NCBI GenBank assembly: GCA_028875175.1
Contig: JAPPFO010000023.1
Span: 1 to 25,483 of the forward strand
Length of the DNA: 25,483 nt
From: Chloroflexota bacterium
Lineage (GTDB): Bacteria > Chloroflexota > UBA11872
Direction: 5' to 3'
Shown: in pieces, positions 15,589 through 24,300 of the stretch
Layout of the letters: every line of letters begins with the position of its first letter
How positions within the stretch are numbered: the first letter of the stretch is position 1
Translations under genes and position numbers: made by a program
Notes under the pieces: model-generated
The model's database searches: none
Told to the model about the DNA's origin: nothing
What the model saw: only the letters and a program-made list of their open reading frames with translations

Positions 15589-16443
15589 TCAGGCATGGGC
15601 GGCCTGGATGAGTTTGTCCAGTTCGGCGTATTCGTGCCTTGCGGCGGAGACCGAGGTTTGCCAGTCCGGCCAGGAGCACTCCGATTCGTTGGCGATCCAA
15701 CCGGTGTAGCCGCCGGCGGCCAGCTGGCGCAGGGTCTCGCCGTTATGTACGTCGCCCTCGCCGAGCGGTACGTGGACGTAGAAGCGGCCGTCGACTTCGA
15801 GGGTGTGGCCCTCGGCGTCCGGCAGGCCGCGCATGTCCTTGACGTGGACGTCGAAGATGCGGGCGCCAAGCTGGGCGACATCGTCCGCGCCGACGGACTC
15901 GGCGGCCGCGTGGAGATTTCCGGTGTCCAGGGCGGCGCCGAGGTTGGGATGGTCGATGGCATCGACGAGGCGGCAGGTGTCCGAGGTTCTGGAGGCCAGT
16001 CCCTGCGAGTGGACTTCAATGGTGACGCGGACGCCGGCGTCGGCACCGAGGGACGCGGCCTGGCCGTACCAGGCAGCGGCGGCCGAAAGCTCGCCGGCGT
16101 TGTGGACGGACATGCCGTCGGCGCCGCCCCAGAGCCGGAGGAGGCCGGCGCCGAGGATGTCGGCGGCCTCGAGGGCACGGCGGACGCCATCCAGTTCGGC
16201 CTGGGCGGGGGCGCCGGTGAAGGTCTCGGGGCGGCCAAGGCCGGAAGCGAGGCCGACGACCTGGAGGCCGGAGTCGGTGAGGACCCGGGAGCCAGCGCGG
16301 GCGGAGGGGCCGGGATTGTCAAGATCGAGGTGCGGGGGGCGGCACATGAGGGCGACGCCGGGGTAGCCGATGTCGCGGGCGACGGGCACCACACGGTCGA
16401 GGGGATAGCCGCCGAACATGAGGGTGTGAAGCGCCGCTCGCAT
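15589..16443 (-). CDS. Sugar phosphate isomerase/epimerase-like TIM barrel (AP endonuclease 2 family)
   Basis: This is a 284-residue xylose isomerase-like TIM barrel. Likely metal ligands are E143 (VTIEVHSQG), D173 (LGAALDTGNLH), H200 (DVHVKDMR) and E253 (ANESECSW), matching the pattern of sugar-phosphate isomerases and epimerases. LLRLWGGADG is the central strand. I chose the ATG at 16443 because AGGAGG stands just upstream on the minus strand and family likeness starts with MRAALHTLMFGGYPLDRVV; the frame is open further upstream but looks non-coding. It would interconvert a sugar or sugar phosphate in the cytoplasm; the substrate is unknown. It is the first gene of a likely operon with the glycosyltransferase and is divergent from the cytochrome c at 16604. 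Confidence 0.88.
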   Translation of the reverse strand: MRAALHTLMFGGYPLDRVVPVARDIGYPGVALMCRPPHLDLDNPGPSARAGSRVLTDSGLQVVGLASGLGRPETFTGAPAQAELDGVRRALEAADILGAGLLRLWGGADGMSVHNAGELSAAAAWYGQAASLGADAGVRVTIEVHSQGLASRTSDTCRLVDAIDHPNLGAALDTGNLHAAAESVGADDVAQLGARIFDVHVKDMRGLPDAEGHTLEVDGRFYVHVPLGEGDVHNGETLRQLAAGGYTGWIANESECSWPDWQTSVSAARHEYAELDKLIQAAHA

Positions 16444-16603
16444 GGCCGGGCCTCCTGGCCGCTCGCGAGGTAAGGGTAACGCTTTGGGCAGGAGCGAAGG
16501 TCTGAAGCCGATGGCGTGGCCGCGTGGTGGCGCGTGGGGAAGGCGGCGCGTTACATTGACTGCTCGAAGCCAGCAACCAACGGCCAACCCTGGGGGACGG
16601 AGT

Positions 16604-17170
16604 ATGAAGATGTCGCTGCGCCGAGGATTGATCGGCGCTCTGGCGGTCGCGCTTGTCGCGCTCGTCGTACTTGCGGCGTGTGAGCCACCCGGGACCACCG
16701 AGTTTCCGGAGCCGGCGTGCGCCGCCGCGGGCAACTGCCCGGCAAACCCATGCCCCGACACCGAAGACGTGATGAAGGATGGCGAACAGATCTATCTGAC
16801 GGTTTGCGCCACCTGCCATGGCTACGCGGCCGATGGGTTCGGTCCGCAGTACCAGCTGTATTCGCCGCGACCGGCCAGCTTCAAGGCGGAAGAGTTCCAG
16901 GCGCAACTGGCCAGTGATCCGGGCGCCATCTTCCTGAAGGCCTGGCACGGCAACACGGCGATCGGCGAAGACGACATCGGCGACGTGCCGCACAGCATCC
17001 CGGCGGAACTGGGCGCCCCGCACACTGAATTCAAGACGGCGTCCCAGGTTCGCGAGAAGATTCGTGCGCAATGCATCGAGGGTGCCGATCAGCCGCAGGA
17101 GACCGGCGGCATGACCGAGGAAGAACTCTGGAAAGTGGTGCTCTTCCTGCGCACCGCACCGAGCCGCTAG
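16604..17170 (+). CDS. Lipoprotein cytochrome c with Cys-rich N-terminal segment
   Basis: This is a 188-residue exported cytochrome. The signal peptide MKMSLRRGLIGALAVALVAL continues to VVLAAC, with the lipobox Cys at residue 26. The haem motif is CATCH at residues 68-72. No classical MP axial motif is present; M170 in GGMTEEELWKVV is the candidate sixth ligand. Between lipobox and haem there are three extra Cys (C39, C45, C50) in a Pro/Ala-rich linker, which is unusual. The ATG at 16604 follows GGGGGACGG. It sits on the outer face of the membrane as an electron carrier, with partners unknown. It differs clearly from the other lipoprotein cytochrome at 8199. Confidence 0.88.
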   Translation: MKMSLRRGLIGALAVALVALVVLAACEPPGTTEFPEPACAAAGNCPANPCPDTEDVMKDGEQIYLTVCATCHGYAADGFGPQYQLYSPRPASFKAEEFQAQLASDPGAIFLKAWHGNTAIGEDDIGDVPHSIPAELGAPHTEFKTASQVREKIRAQCIEGADQPQETGGMTEEELWKVVLFLRTAPSR

Positions 17171-17201
17171 CTCGCCAGTCCACTGCCCATTCCGCGGGGC
17201 G

Positions 17202-17226
17202 CCGGGGGGCACCCCGCGCCCCCCGG
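17202..17226 (+). terminator. GC-rich hairpin after cytochrome c
   Basis: A 9-bp perfect stem (CCGGGGGGC, 17202-17210, with GCCCCCCGG, 17218-17226) and a 7-base loop begin 31 bases after the cytochrome stop, followed by GGGTTTATGG. The weak T-tract makes it a candidate rather than a certain terminator. Confidence 0.45.
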
Positions 17227-17276
17227 GGGTTTATGGTGGGGTCGCGCGGTGATTCGGAGCCCGAAGGGTTCATGGC

Positions 17277-17304
17277 TTGACGAGACACGGCGCTCGTGTA
17301 CAGT
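17277..17304 (+). promoter_or_regulatory. Sigma70-type promoter for the zinc-finger gene
   Basis: TTGACG (17277-17282), a 16-base spacer and TACAGT (17299-17304) form a good housekeeping-type promoter. The implied 5' leader before the ATG at 17383 is about 70 bases. Confidence 0.5.
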
Positions 17305-17382
17305 GGAAGTGCTGACAACGGCGTCAGCCCGAAGACCGGATCGTGGAGATCTGGCGGAAGTTCCCACATTGAGGAGGGAACG

Positions 17383-17574
17383 ATGACTCACTACGTCGGC
17401 CCACGGGCCACCTACACCGCGACCAGCGGACACGAAGCTTGCGTCCGCTGCGGTGGGCGCGGATCACTGCGCTACGCCCCCACGGGGCGCCACGTCAGCC
17501 GTGCGTCTTACGGCGAGACGGCATTCTGGCGAACTTGCTCCCGCTGCGGGGGCACGGGGCACACCCAGGAGTAG
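17383..17574 (+). CDS. Small DnaJ-type zinc-finger protein
   Basis: This is a 63-residue protein with two zinc-binding motifs of the kind repeated in the DnaJ central domain: CVRCGGRG and, about 33 residues later, CSRCGGTG. Together they supply four Cys, enough for one Zn site. The segment between them (SLRYAPTGRHVSRASYGETA) is hydrophilic. The ATG at 17383 follows a strong GAGGAGGGA site at 17371-17379, with a promoter upstream and a terminator downstream, so it is a complete monocistronic gene. No J domain is present. It may bind unfolded peptide or nucleic acid, but the function is not known. Proteins of this size are easily missed in annotation. Confidence 0.82.
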   Translation: MTHYVGPRATYTATSGHEACVRCGGRGSLRYAPTGRHVSRASYGETAFWRTCSRCGGTGHTQE

Positions 17575-17616
17575 CACGCCGCTCCAGCAGTAGTCCCGTG
17601 GACGCACGGTTATGAA

Positions 17617-17652
17617 CGGAACCCCCGCCGCGGCGGGGGTTCCGGTTGTTTT
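17617..17652 (+). terminator. Rho-independent terminator
   Basis: A perfect palindrome at 17617-17644 (arm CGGAACCCCCGCC, GC centre) is followed by GTTGTTTT. It ends the zinc-finger transcript 42 bases after the stop. The oppositely oriented SDR gene ends at 17685, so the stem could also serve that transcript, although its minus-strand T-tract is poor. Confidence 0.85.
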
Positions 17653-17684
17653 GCGGGCGTATCGGCAACGCCCGCAGCGCGACG

Positions 17685-18425
17685 CTAGAGGCCGCAGCCG
17701 CTGTCCATCACCAGGACTTCGCCGGTGACGATGGGATTCTCGACGAGCATCAGTACGCCGGCGCCGATGTCTTCGGCGGTCGCCGCGCGATTGATGGGGC
17801 TGCGGTCGATGGCCTGCTGCAGGAATCCTTCATGCCCGATCATCCAGCGGGTGTCGATGGGACCGGGGGCCACGCTGTTGACGCGAATATCGGGAGCCAA
17901 CGCGCGCGCCAGCGACTTCGTCATCGTGTTCAAGGCGCCCTTGGAGGCCGCGTAGGCGATGCAGGAGCCCGTACCCGTAATGCCTGCGAGCGACGACACA
18001 TGAACGATCACGCCATCGTCGCCGGCTCGCAAGTGCGGGGTCGCGGCCCGGCTGACGAAAAACGGGCCCTTGAGATTGACCGCCAGGATGCGGTCCCAGA
18101 ACTCGTCTTTCATGCCGTCAAGGTCGTCGTGATCGACAAAGTGCGTGGTGCCGGCGCTGTTGACGACGATGTCCAGGCGGCCGAAGGCGGCGGCGGTTTG
18201 TTCGACCATGGCCACGACCGCGGCGTCGGACGCGACATCGGCCTGGATGGCCAGGCCCTCGACTCCAAGCGCCTGGATGTCGCCGGCGGTTTGGGCGGCT
18301 TCGTCGGCCGAGCGCGAGTAGTTGACGGCCACGTTGGCGCCGCGTTCGGCCAGCATGAGCGCGGTGGCGCGGCCCACGCCGGTTCCGCCGCCGGTTACCA
18401 GTGCGGCCTTGCCCAGTAGCGACAT
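17685..18425 (-). CDS. Short-chain dehydrogenase/reductase (FabG-like SDR)
   Basis: This is a 246-residue classical SDR of normal length. The cofactor motif TGGGTGVG lies at residues 11-18, NSAG at 89-92, and the active-site residues are N117, S145, Y158 and K162 (YAASK). The PGPI loop follows at 187-190. The basic R38 after the second strand (NYSRSADEA) suggests NADP(H). It reduces a ketone or oxidises an alcohol in the cytoplasm; the substrate is unknown. FabG itself is possible, but there are no fatty-acid genes nearby. The start ATG 18425 is backed by AAGGAG on the minus strand. It is divergent from the GNAT gene at 18501. Confidence 0.93.
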   Translation of the reverse strand: MSLLGKAALVTGGGTGVGRATALMLAERGANVAVNYSRSADEAAQTAGDIQALGVEGLAIQADVASDAAVVAMVEQTAAAFGRLDIVVNSAGTTHFVDHDDLDGMKDEFWDRILAVNLKGPFFVSRAATPHLRAGDDGVIVHVSSLAGITGTGSCIAYAASKGALNTMTKSLARALAPDIRVNSVAPGPIDTRWMIGHEGFLQQAIDRSPINRAATAEDIGAGVLMLVENPIVTGEVLVMDSGCGL

Positions 18426-18500
18426 ACGTTTTGCTCCTTCAATTCGGTGTCAGAGCGGCTATTGTGGCACCCAGGAACGCAGCACCGGAGTTGAAACGGC

Positions 18501-19553
18501 ATGGAGAAGGTATTCGCGCTGCCGAACGGCGAGGAACTGGTGGCAAGCGTGCTGGGGCCGGGCGAAGGGCGCGGGACGGGTGCGGCTCAACAGGAGACGT
18601 ACAGCTTTCTGACGCGGCCGTTCGATCCGTGGATGGTTCCGGCGGAAGGCGGGTTCCTGGCGGAGTTCCTGGCGGGGACCCATGATCCGTCGCTGGCTGA
18701 CACGATGCTGATCGGGCGGATCGACGGGACGGTCGTGGGCACGGCGTGGCATGGGACGAGCCGGGACCTGCCGGAGATGGGCGGCTATGGGTTCGTGTTT
18801 ACCGAACCCGAGCAGCGCGGCAAGGGCATCGCGCAGCGTCTGACGGAGCTGTCAATCCAGGGGTTCTGGGAAGTCGGGGGCCAGGTCAGCTACCTGGGCA
18901 CGGTGAATCCGGTGGCGCAGCACATCTACGAGAAGCACGGCTACCGGCACTACAACGGGCTGACGTATCGCGCGCTGCGGCCGGGGACGGACGGGGCCGC
19001 GTTCGACGACGAGTTCTTTGGCCGGGCCGGCGACGGAATGGTTCGTGACATGCGGCTGGGCGACATCGGGGCGTATACCGGCCTGGTGATGCTGCTGGAG
19101 CCGTCAGAGTGGCTCGTGCGCGACTACACGGAGGCCATGTTCTACGCGCCCCCGGCCGTGCAGGCCAGCGGGTGCCTGCGGCCGTTTTTCAACTCGATGA
19201 CGCGGCATACCGCGAGCGAGGCGAACGCGTGGAAAGTACTGATTAACGACCGCGGGCGAATGGTGGCCTCGGCCAACCTGTGGGCGCCGACGCACGCGCC
19301 GGTACGTGCCAACGCGACGATGGAGTTCCAGGCGGCGCCGGCCTACGTGGATCGCGCGAGCGCGGTGATCGAGGCGGCGCTGGAGCACGCGGCGGCACAC
19401 GACGTGCGGGCGGTGCGGGCCTGCGGGGTATCGGAGGGTCGCCTTGGGGTGCTGTGCGAGACGGGGTTCGTTGAGGAAGTCGTGCAGCCGGCCGCCCTGG
19501 ACCTGGGCGAGCGGCGCGCGGACGTGACGGTGATGCGGCGTGACCTCGACTGA
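18501..19553 (+). CDS. Tandem GNAT-fold N-acetyltransferase
   Basis: This 350-residue protein has an active-looking N-terminal GNAT domain. GGYGFVFTEPEQRGKGIAQR carries the acetyl-CoA loop QRGKGIA at 105-111, and NPVAQHIYEKHGYRHYNGLT is the closing motif. The second half (about residues 180-350) looks like a second, degenerate GNAT domain: VRDMRLGDIGAYTGLV at its start and RAVRACGVSEGRLG near its end, but no Q/RxxGxG loop, so it is probably structural or substrate-binding. The acceptor is unknown. ATG 18501 has GGAG upstream. The stop lies inside the Rieske gene (14-base overlap), indicating translational coupling with it. Confidence 0.87.
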   Translation: MEKVFALPNGEELVASVLGPGEGRGTGAAQQETYSFLTRPFDPWMVPAEGGFLAEFLAGTHDPSLADTMLIGRIDGTVVGTAWHGTSRDLPEMGGYGFVFTEPEQRGKGIAQRLTELSIQGFWEVGGQVSYLGTVNPVAQHIYEKHGYRHYNGLTYRALRPGTDGAAFDDEFFGRAGDGMVRDMRLGDIGAYTGLVMLLEPSEWLVRDYTEAMFYAPPAVQASGCLRPFFNSMTRHTASEANAWKVLINDRGRMVASANLWAPTHAPVRANATMEFQAAPAYVDRASAVIEAALEHAAAHDVRAVRACGVSEGRLGVLCETGFVEEVVQPAALDLGERRADVTVMRRDLD

Positions 19554-19872
19554 GGAACCGGAGTTCAAACCGGTCGGTCCCGAGTCGCTGCTGCCGCCGC
19601 CGGGCCGCCTGTCCTCGGTGTTCCTGGACAAGGCCGAGATCGTGATCGCCAACGTGGACGGCCGCTACTACGCGCTGGACGGCCTCTGCGAGCACGCCGG
19701 CTACCCGCTGGCCTCCGGGCAACTGGTCGGCTGCGAGCTCACCTGCCCGCTGCATGGCTGGATCTACGACGTCACGGACGGCTGGGTGATCAACCCGCCG
19801 TTTGGGTACCGGACGCGCAGCTACAAGGTGCGGGTGACGGACGGGACCGTGGAGGTGGCGCTGGCGGAGTAG
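19540..19872 (+). CDS. Rieske [2Fe-2S] ferredoxin
   Basis: This is a stand-alone Rieske domain of 110 residues with both cluster-binding motifs: C50-E-H52 in LCEHAGYPL, and C69-P-L-H72 in TCPLHGWIYDV. The short spacing and the lack of a signal peptide or membrane anchor place it with the soluble cytoplasmic Rieske ferredoxins that feed dioxygenases or other oxidoreductases, or with NirD-like subunits. No oxygenase gene is adjacent. The GTG start at 19540 overlaps the GNAT gene by 14 bases; its sequence MTSTEEPEFKPVG is a normal N-terminus. The C-terminus ends directly after the domain (VEVALAE). Confidence 0.93.
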   Translation: MTSTEEPEFKPVGPESLLPPPGRLSSVFLDKAEIVIANVDGRYYALDGLCEHAGYPLASGQLVGCELTCPLHGWIYDVTDGWVINPPFGYRTRSYKVRVTDGTVEVALAE

Positions 19873-19984
19873 GGGAACGCCCATGCAGAGACGCGGAGGA
19901 TGCGTCGATTTGGTTGTTCCTACTGGTCGCGGGCGCGATGTCTTTTTATGCCGACTCTAGTCTGACTTTACGAGGAGCGAACTC

Positions 19985-20854
19985 ATGGCCACCGAAACGA
20001 ACCTCGACTCGCCGCCGCGAATCCTACTGACAGACCTTTGGCCAATCGAAAATGTGAAGGACCATAAGGTTCACTTCGCCCGCTGGAACGGTAGTGACCA
20101 GCCGCTCGATGAATGGGTGAAGGACAGATCGATATGGACGGGGTGGCAAGAGTTCCGGCCGACGAGGAATGAGTTCAGTCGACGCTACATATTTTCACTC
20201 ATGAACTTTTATCCTGACGGAGTTCAGACTTGGCTATTCGGCGGCATCTTCAGTGTGCTGCGACGCCACGCTGACCGCTACGAAGTCGAGCTCACGGATA
20301 AAGGCAGACAGTTCATTGGTCGACTAAAGCTGTGGTCGGCTTATACCAATCGAGCAACCAGAGTCAATTTCGAGAATCACTACGTACGAGAATCAACTCC
20401 TAAGCGCTATCCGTTGACCGTGGCTGAGATCCTTCGAGAACCATTCTCGGGTCGTGCCTTTCCGGGCTACGAGAAGATTGACCTTTCTTTCTCGGAGCTA
20501 GAAGTGCTGGCACGCAACGACCGTCCGGATTGGAAGACGGCCCTCGAGCATGTAAAGGGCGTCTACCTGATTACGGATAGCAGTTCCAAGACGCGCAGAC
20601 ACTACGTCGGGTCGGCATACGGAGATGACGGGCTCTGGGCGCGGTGGAAGAGCTACGTCGACACGGTGCATGGCGGGAACGTTGAGCTGAGGTCGCTGGT
20701 CTCGGAGAAAGGCGCCGCACACTGCCGAGCGAGCTTCCGCTTTGCGCTGCTCGAATACCTGCCGGCCTACGCGCTGGATGAGACGGTTCTGGCCCGGGAA
20801 GCTCACTGGAAACAGGTCCTTATGAGCCGCGAGTTCGGCCTCAACCAGAACTGA
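19985..20854 (+). CDS. GIY-YIG nuclease-fold protein with unassigned N-terminal domain
   Basis: This is a 289-residue protein. The C-terminal third is a GIY-YIG domain: GVYLITD (192-198), YVGSAYG (207-213), the arginine of LWARWKSYV (R220), the metal-binding Glu in AREAHWKQVL (E272), and the terminal Asn (GLNQN). All catalytic positions appear present, so nicking or cutting of DNA is plausible. Residues 1-180 form a separate domain I do not recognise (LFGGIFSVLRRHADRYEVEL, LKLWSAYTNRATRVNFENHY). The ATG at 19985 has a GAGGAG site upstream. The coding sequence is clearly lower in GC (25 of 60 in 20161-20220) than its neighbours, suggesting horizontal transfer. Confidence 0.85.
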   Translation: MATETNLDSPPRILLTDLWPIENVKDHKVHFARWNGSDQPLDEWVKDRSIWTGWQEFRPTRNEFSRRYIFSLMNFYPDGVQTWLFGGIFSVLRRHADRYEVELTDKGRQFIGRLKLWSAYTNRATRVNFENHYVRESTPKRYPLTVAEILREPFSGRAFPGYEKIDLSFSELEVLARNDRPDWKTALEHVKGVYLITDSSSKTRRHYVGSAYGDDGLWARWKSYVDTVHGGNVELRSLVSEKGAAHCRASFRFALLEYLPAYALDETVLAREAHWKQVLMSREFGLNQN

Positions 20855-21010
20855 CTGCCCGGACGAGGCTTGCGGTCTGAACTCGCCCAGACTTAGCGCC
20901 AAGGCACCGCGTTCAGGCCACGACGCACACTGCTCGGTAGGATTACTCCTCGGGCGGCGTGGAAGAACCCTGGCAGGCGACACCTCGGCAGGATACGCGT
21001 CCGCCCGGTC

Positions 21011-21274
21011 GACCCGAGTATCAGCGCTGCGGCACTAAGCCGCGCCGAACTGCGCGAGGAATTGGACCGCAGTCTCGCGCTCTTCGCGACCAAGCAAGAC
21101 CTGGCCGATCAGGGTGCTGAGGTCATTACTGAGATCGCCGGTTTACGCGGCGAAATGAAGGCGGAGATCGCCAACCTGCGGGCCGATCTGATCAAGTGAA
21201 TGATCGGGTTGAGGCTGGGTTCGGTGACCACGGCGGTTGCTATCGCGGTTGCCGTGGACCGATTCGCCGGTTAG
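21011..21274 (+). pseudogene. Coiled-coil plus membrane-anchor protein, broken by an in-frame TGA
   Basis: The frame reads LSRAELREELDRSLALFATK, then QDLADQGAEVITEIAGLRGE and MKAEIANLRADLIK, a heptad coiled coil. A TGA follows at 21197-21199, and the same frame then gives MIGLRLGSVTTAVAIAVAVD and RFAG before TAG at 21272-21274. Small proteins of this kind (a coiled coil ending in LI-W-M and one membrane helix) usually have Trp at the TGA position, so TGG to TGA is the likely lesion. No convincing start codon is seen upstream of 21011, so the 5' end may also be damaged. The rest of the 20855-21318 gap shows nothing else recognisable. Confidence 0.6.
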
Positions 21275-21318
21275 CGCGCCAGAACCTCAGCTTTTCGGCG
21301 GCGATGGTTGGTCCGAAC

Positions 21319-24300
21319 TCAGCTTTGCGTTAGCCGTACCTTCACGGGAACCCCGTTTAGCGTTGGGGCTGCCTCGGCGGCGCTCTCGGGTGGCGTGCCT
21401 TCGTTGACGGCCAGAGCCAGGACCTCGGCGGCGATTTCGGTCTCGTGCGCGGCCAGGGTTTCGTGCAAGGCGGCCGGGCCGTCGAGCCAGAGGTGGATGC
21501 GGTCCGAGACTTCCAATCCGGCGTCGCGGCGGAGGCCCTGGATCGCGTGCACGAGTTCTCGGGACAAGCGTCCACGACGTAGTCGGTCGTTGATGGTTGT
21601 AGTCAAAGCCACAATCACGCCATCCTGCTTGGCTACAGCAAGGCCCTCTTTCGGAATCCTCTGGAAGACGACATCTTTGCTTCCCAGTTCAACTTGCTTT
21701 CCTTCAACATGCAATCTAATGGCATAACCTTCCTCTGTCGTGAATCTCTCCAGATAGTCTCCATGATGCTCTGCGCGCTCTTCGAGTTCAGTTGCAACAG
21801 CCTTGGTCAAGTTTCGAAGTCTTGGACCCACACTCTTGAAGTCGATCTTTGCAGTGACTTCGAAGAAATCTCCAAGAATCGCGCTTGGCTGATACTCCAC
21901 GCTCTCGACGTTTAGCTCTTCCAAGATGTGCTCTTCAAGCCGTTGCCGAATTCGCTTGCACTGCCAATTCGGAACGCCACACACAATTACTCGTTCCAGA
22001 GGCTGCCGAATCGGTAAGTTGAATTCGCTTCGCGCCTGACGTCCTGCGGTGACGATGGTGCGCACTACGTCCATATTCCACTCTAGGTCTTCCCGGATCG
22101 AAGATGGTTTCGGCCTGATCAAGTCCAAGACTTCGTCAAAGTCGATTACTAATTCCTTTCCAAGAATCGAATAATCGGCTTTGGGCCAGTCGGTGAGGTG
22201 GACGCTGCTTGGGGCGTCCGGGTCGGCGCGGCGGACGAGGTTCTGGTAGATGTCGTCGGTCCAGAAGGGCATGACGGGGGCCAGGAGGCGCACCAGCGAG
22301 GTCAGCAGTTCGTAGAGGGTCTGGTAAGCGGCCTGCTTGTCGTCGTCGGAGTCGGACTTCCAGTACCGGCGGCGCCCGCGGCGCACGTACCAGTTGGACA
22401 GTTCCTCGACGAACTCCTGGGCGGCCTGCACGCCGCGGTGGACGAGGTAGTCGTCCAGCGAGGCGGTCATGGTGTCGATGAGGCCTTGCAAGCGTGAGAG
22501 CGCCCAGCGGTCCAGGTCGGGGCGCTCGGCGACCGGGATTCGCGGGGCGGTGGGGTCGAAGCCGTCCAGGCGCGCGTAGGTCACGAAGAACGAGTAGACG
22601 TTCCAGAGCGTCAGCATGCGGCGCTTGACTTCGGTGGCCGGGCCGTAGCCGAAGTTGATGTTGTAGAGCGGGTTGTGCCCGGCGTACAGCCAGCGCATCA
22701 CGTCCGCGCCCATGCGCTCCGCGGCCTCGCCGAAGTCGATGGCGTTGCCCCAGCTCTTGTGCATCGCGCGGCCGGTTTCGTCGTTGAGCTTTTCGTAGAC
22801 GAAGACGGACTGGTAGGGCGACTGGTTCTGGATGGTGACGCTCATGAAGAGCATGGAGTAGAACCAGAGCCGGATCTGCTCGCGCATCTCGGTGATGAAG
22901 TCGGCGGGGTACCAGTTCTCGAACTCCGCGCTGTTGTGCAGGTAGCCCAGGGTTGAGAAGGGCACGATGCCGGCGTCCAGCCAGGCGTCGCCGACGGCGT
23001 CGATGCGATTGGTGGGCGCCTCGCAGGACTCGCAGCGAATGGTCACGCGGTCGATCCAGGGGCGGTGCAGTTCGCGCAGCTGGTCCATGCCTGCGATGGC
23101 CCGCTCCTCGAGGTGGGCCTTCGACCCGATGACCGTCAGGTGTCCGCAGGATCGGCAGGGATAGAAGGGCAGGGGCAGGCCCCAGTAGCGGCGGCGGGAG
23201 ATGTTCCAGTCGCCCATGTTGCGCAGCCAGTCGGCCATGCGGGCGCCGGCGTACTCGGGGATCCACTTGACGGTGGCCGCGGCGTCCAGCATGGGCTGGC
23301 GGACCTCGTCGGCGCGGATGAACCACTCGTCGTCCACCCGGAACACGAGCTCTTCCTGGCAGCGCCAGCAGTGGGGATAGCGGTGGGTGTAGGTGTGGTG
23401 GCGATGCAGCAGGCCGCGTTTGCGCAGGTCGGCGACCACGTCGTCGGCGACCTCGCGGGCGTCGCGGCCGGTCAGCCAGTCGTAGCCGTCCGTGTAATTG
23501 CCGTTCTCGTCGATGGGCACCAGGACCTCGAGGCCAAGGTCCCGGCCGAGGAGGAAGTCCTCCTCGCCAGCGCCGGGCGCGATGTGCACGATCCCGGTGC
23601 CCTCGTCGGCGCCGACATCCGTCCAGGGGATCACCCGATGGGTGACGCCGCTTACAGCCGGCAGGTCGTCAAAGGGGCCGTCGTAGGTCAGGTCCAGCAA
23701 GTCCGAGCCCTGGTGCGTGGCAACGACTTCGGCGACTTCTCCAAAGACGGCCGACATCGCGGCTTCGGCCAGGAGGTACCGGCCGTCGTCCGCCGCGACC
23801 TCGACGTAGGTCAGGTCGGGATGGACCGCCGCCGCCACGTTGGCCGCCAGGGTCCAGGGCGTGGTGGTCCAGATGAGGAGCCAGGTGCCGGGGCGACCGT
23901 GGATGGACAGGCGCACGTAGACGGCGTCGTGTTCGACTTCTTCGTAGGTGTCGATGAGCTCGTGCTGCGAGAGGGCGGTGCCGCAGCGGGCGCACCAGGG
24001 CATGGCGCGCTGGGCTGCGGCAATCCAGCCGCGCTCGTTGCAACGGCGCAGGAAGTGCCAGATGTGCTCGATGTTGTTGTCGGAATGCGTGAAGTACGAG
24101 TCGTCCCAGTCCATCCACTGGCCCAGCCGGACGGACTGGCTGGTCTGGACGCCCGAGAACTTCTCCACGCGCTCGCGGCAGGCATCGGCGAAGGCTTCCA
24201 GGCCGAATTCCTCGATGTCGCGCTTGGAGTTGAAGCCCAGGTCCTTCTCGACCTCAACCTCCAGCCAGAGCCCCTGGCAGTCGAAGCCGTTCTGGTAGCG

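Noticed and set aside
14356..16473. Long plus-strand open frames opposite the glycosyltransferase and isomerase genes
   Set aside because: The minus-strand products have full family motifs and ribosome binding sites; the plus frames have neither.
13917..21199. Stop-codon recoding (TAG or TGA read as an amino acid)
   Set aside because: TGA and TAG end many intact genes in the window and no recoding element or selenocysteine context is seen; damage or sequence error is simpler.
19985..21274. Defence island around the GIY-YIG gene
   Set aside because: Only this gene and one broken small gene stand out; the neighbours are a Rieske protein and ileS, so there is no support for a multi-gene system.
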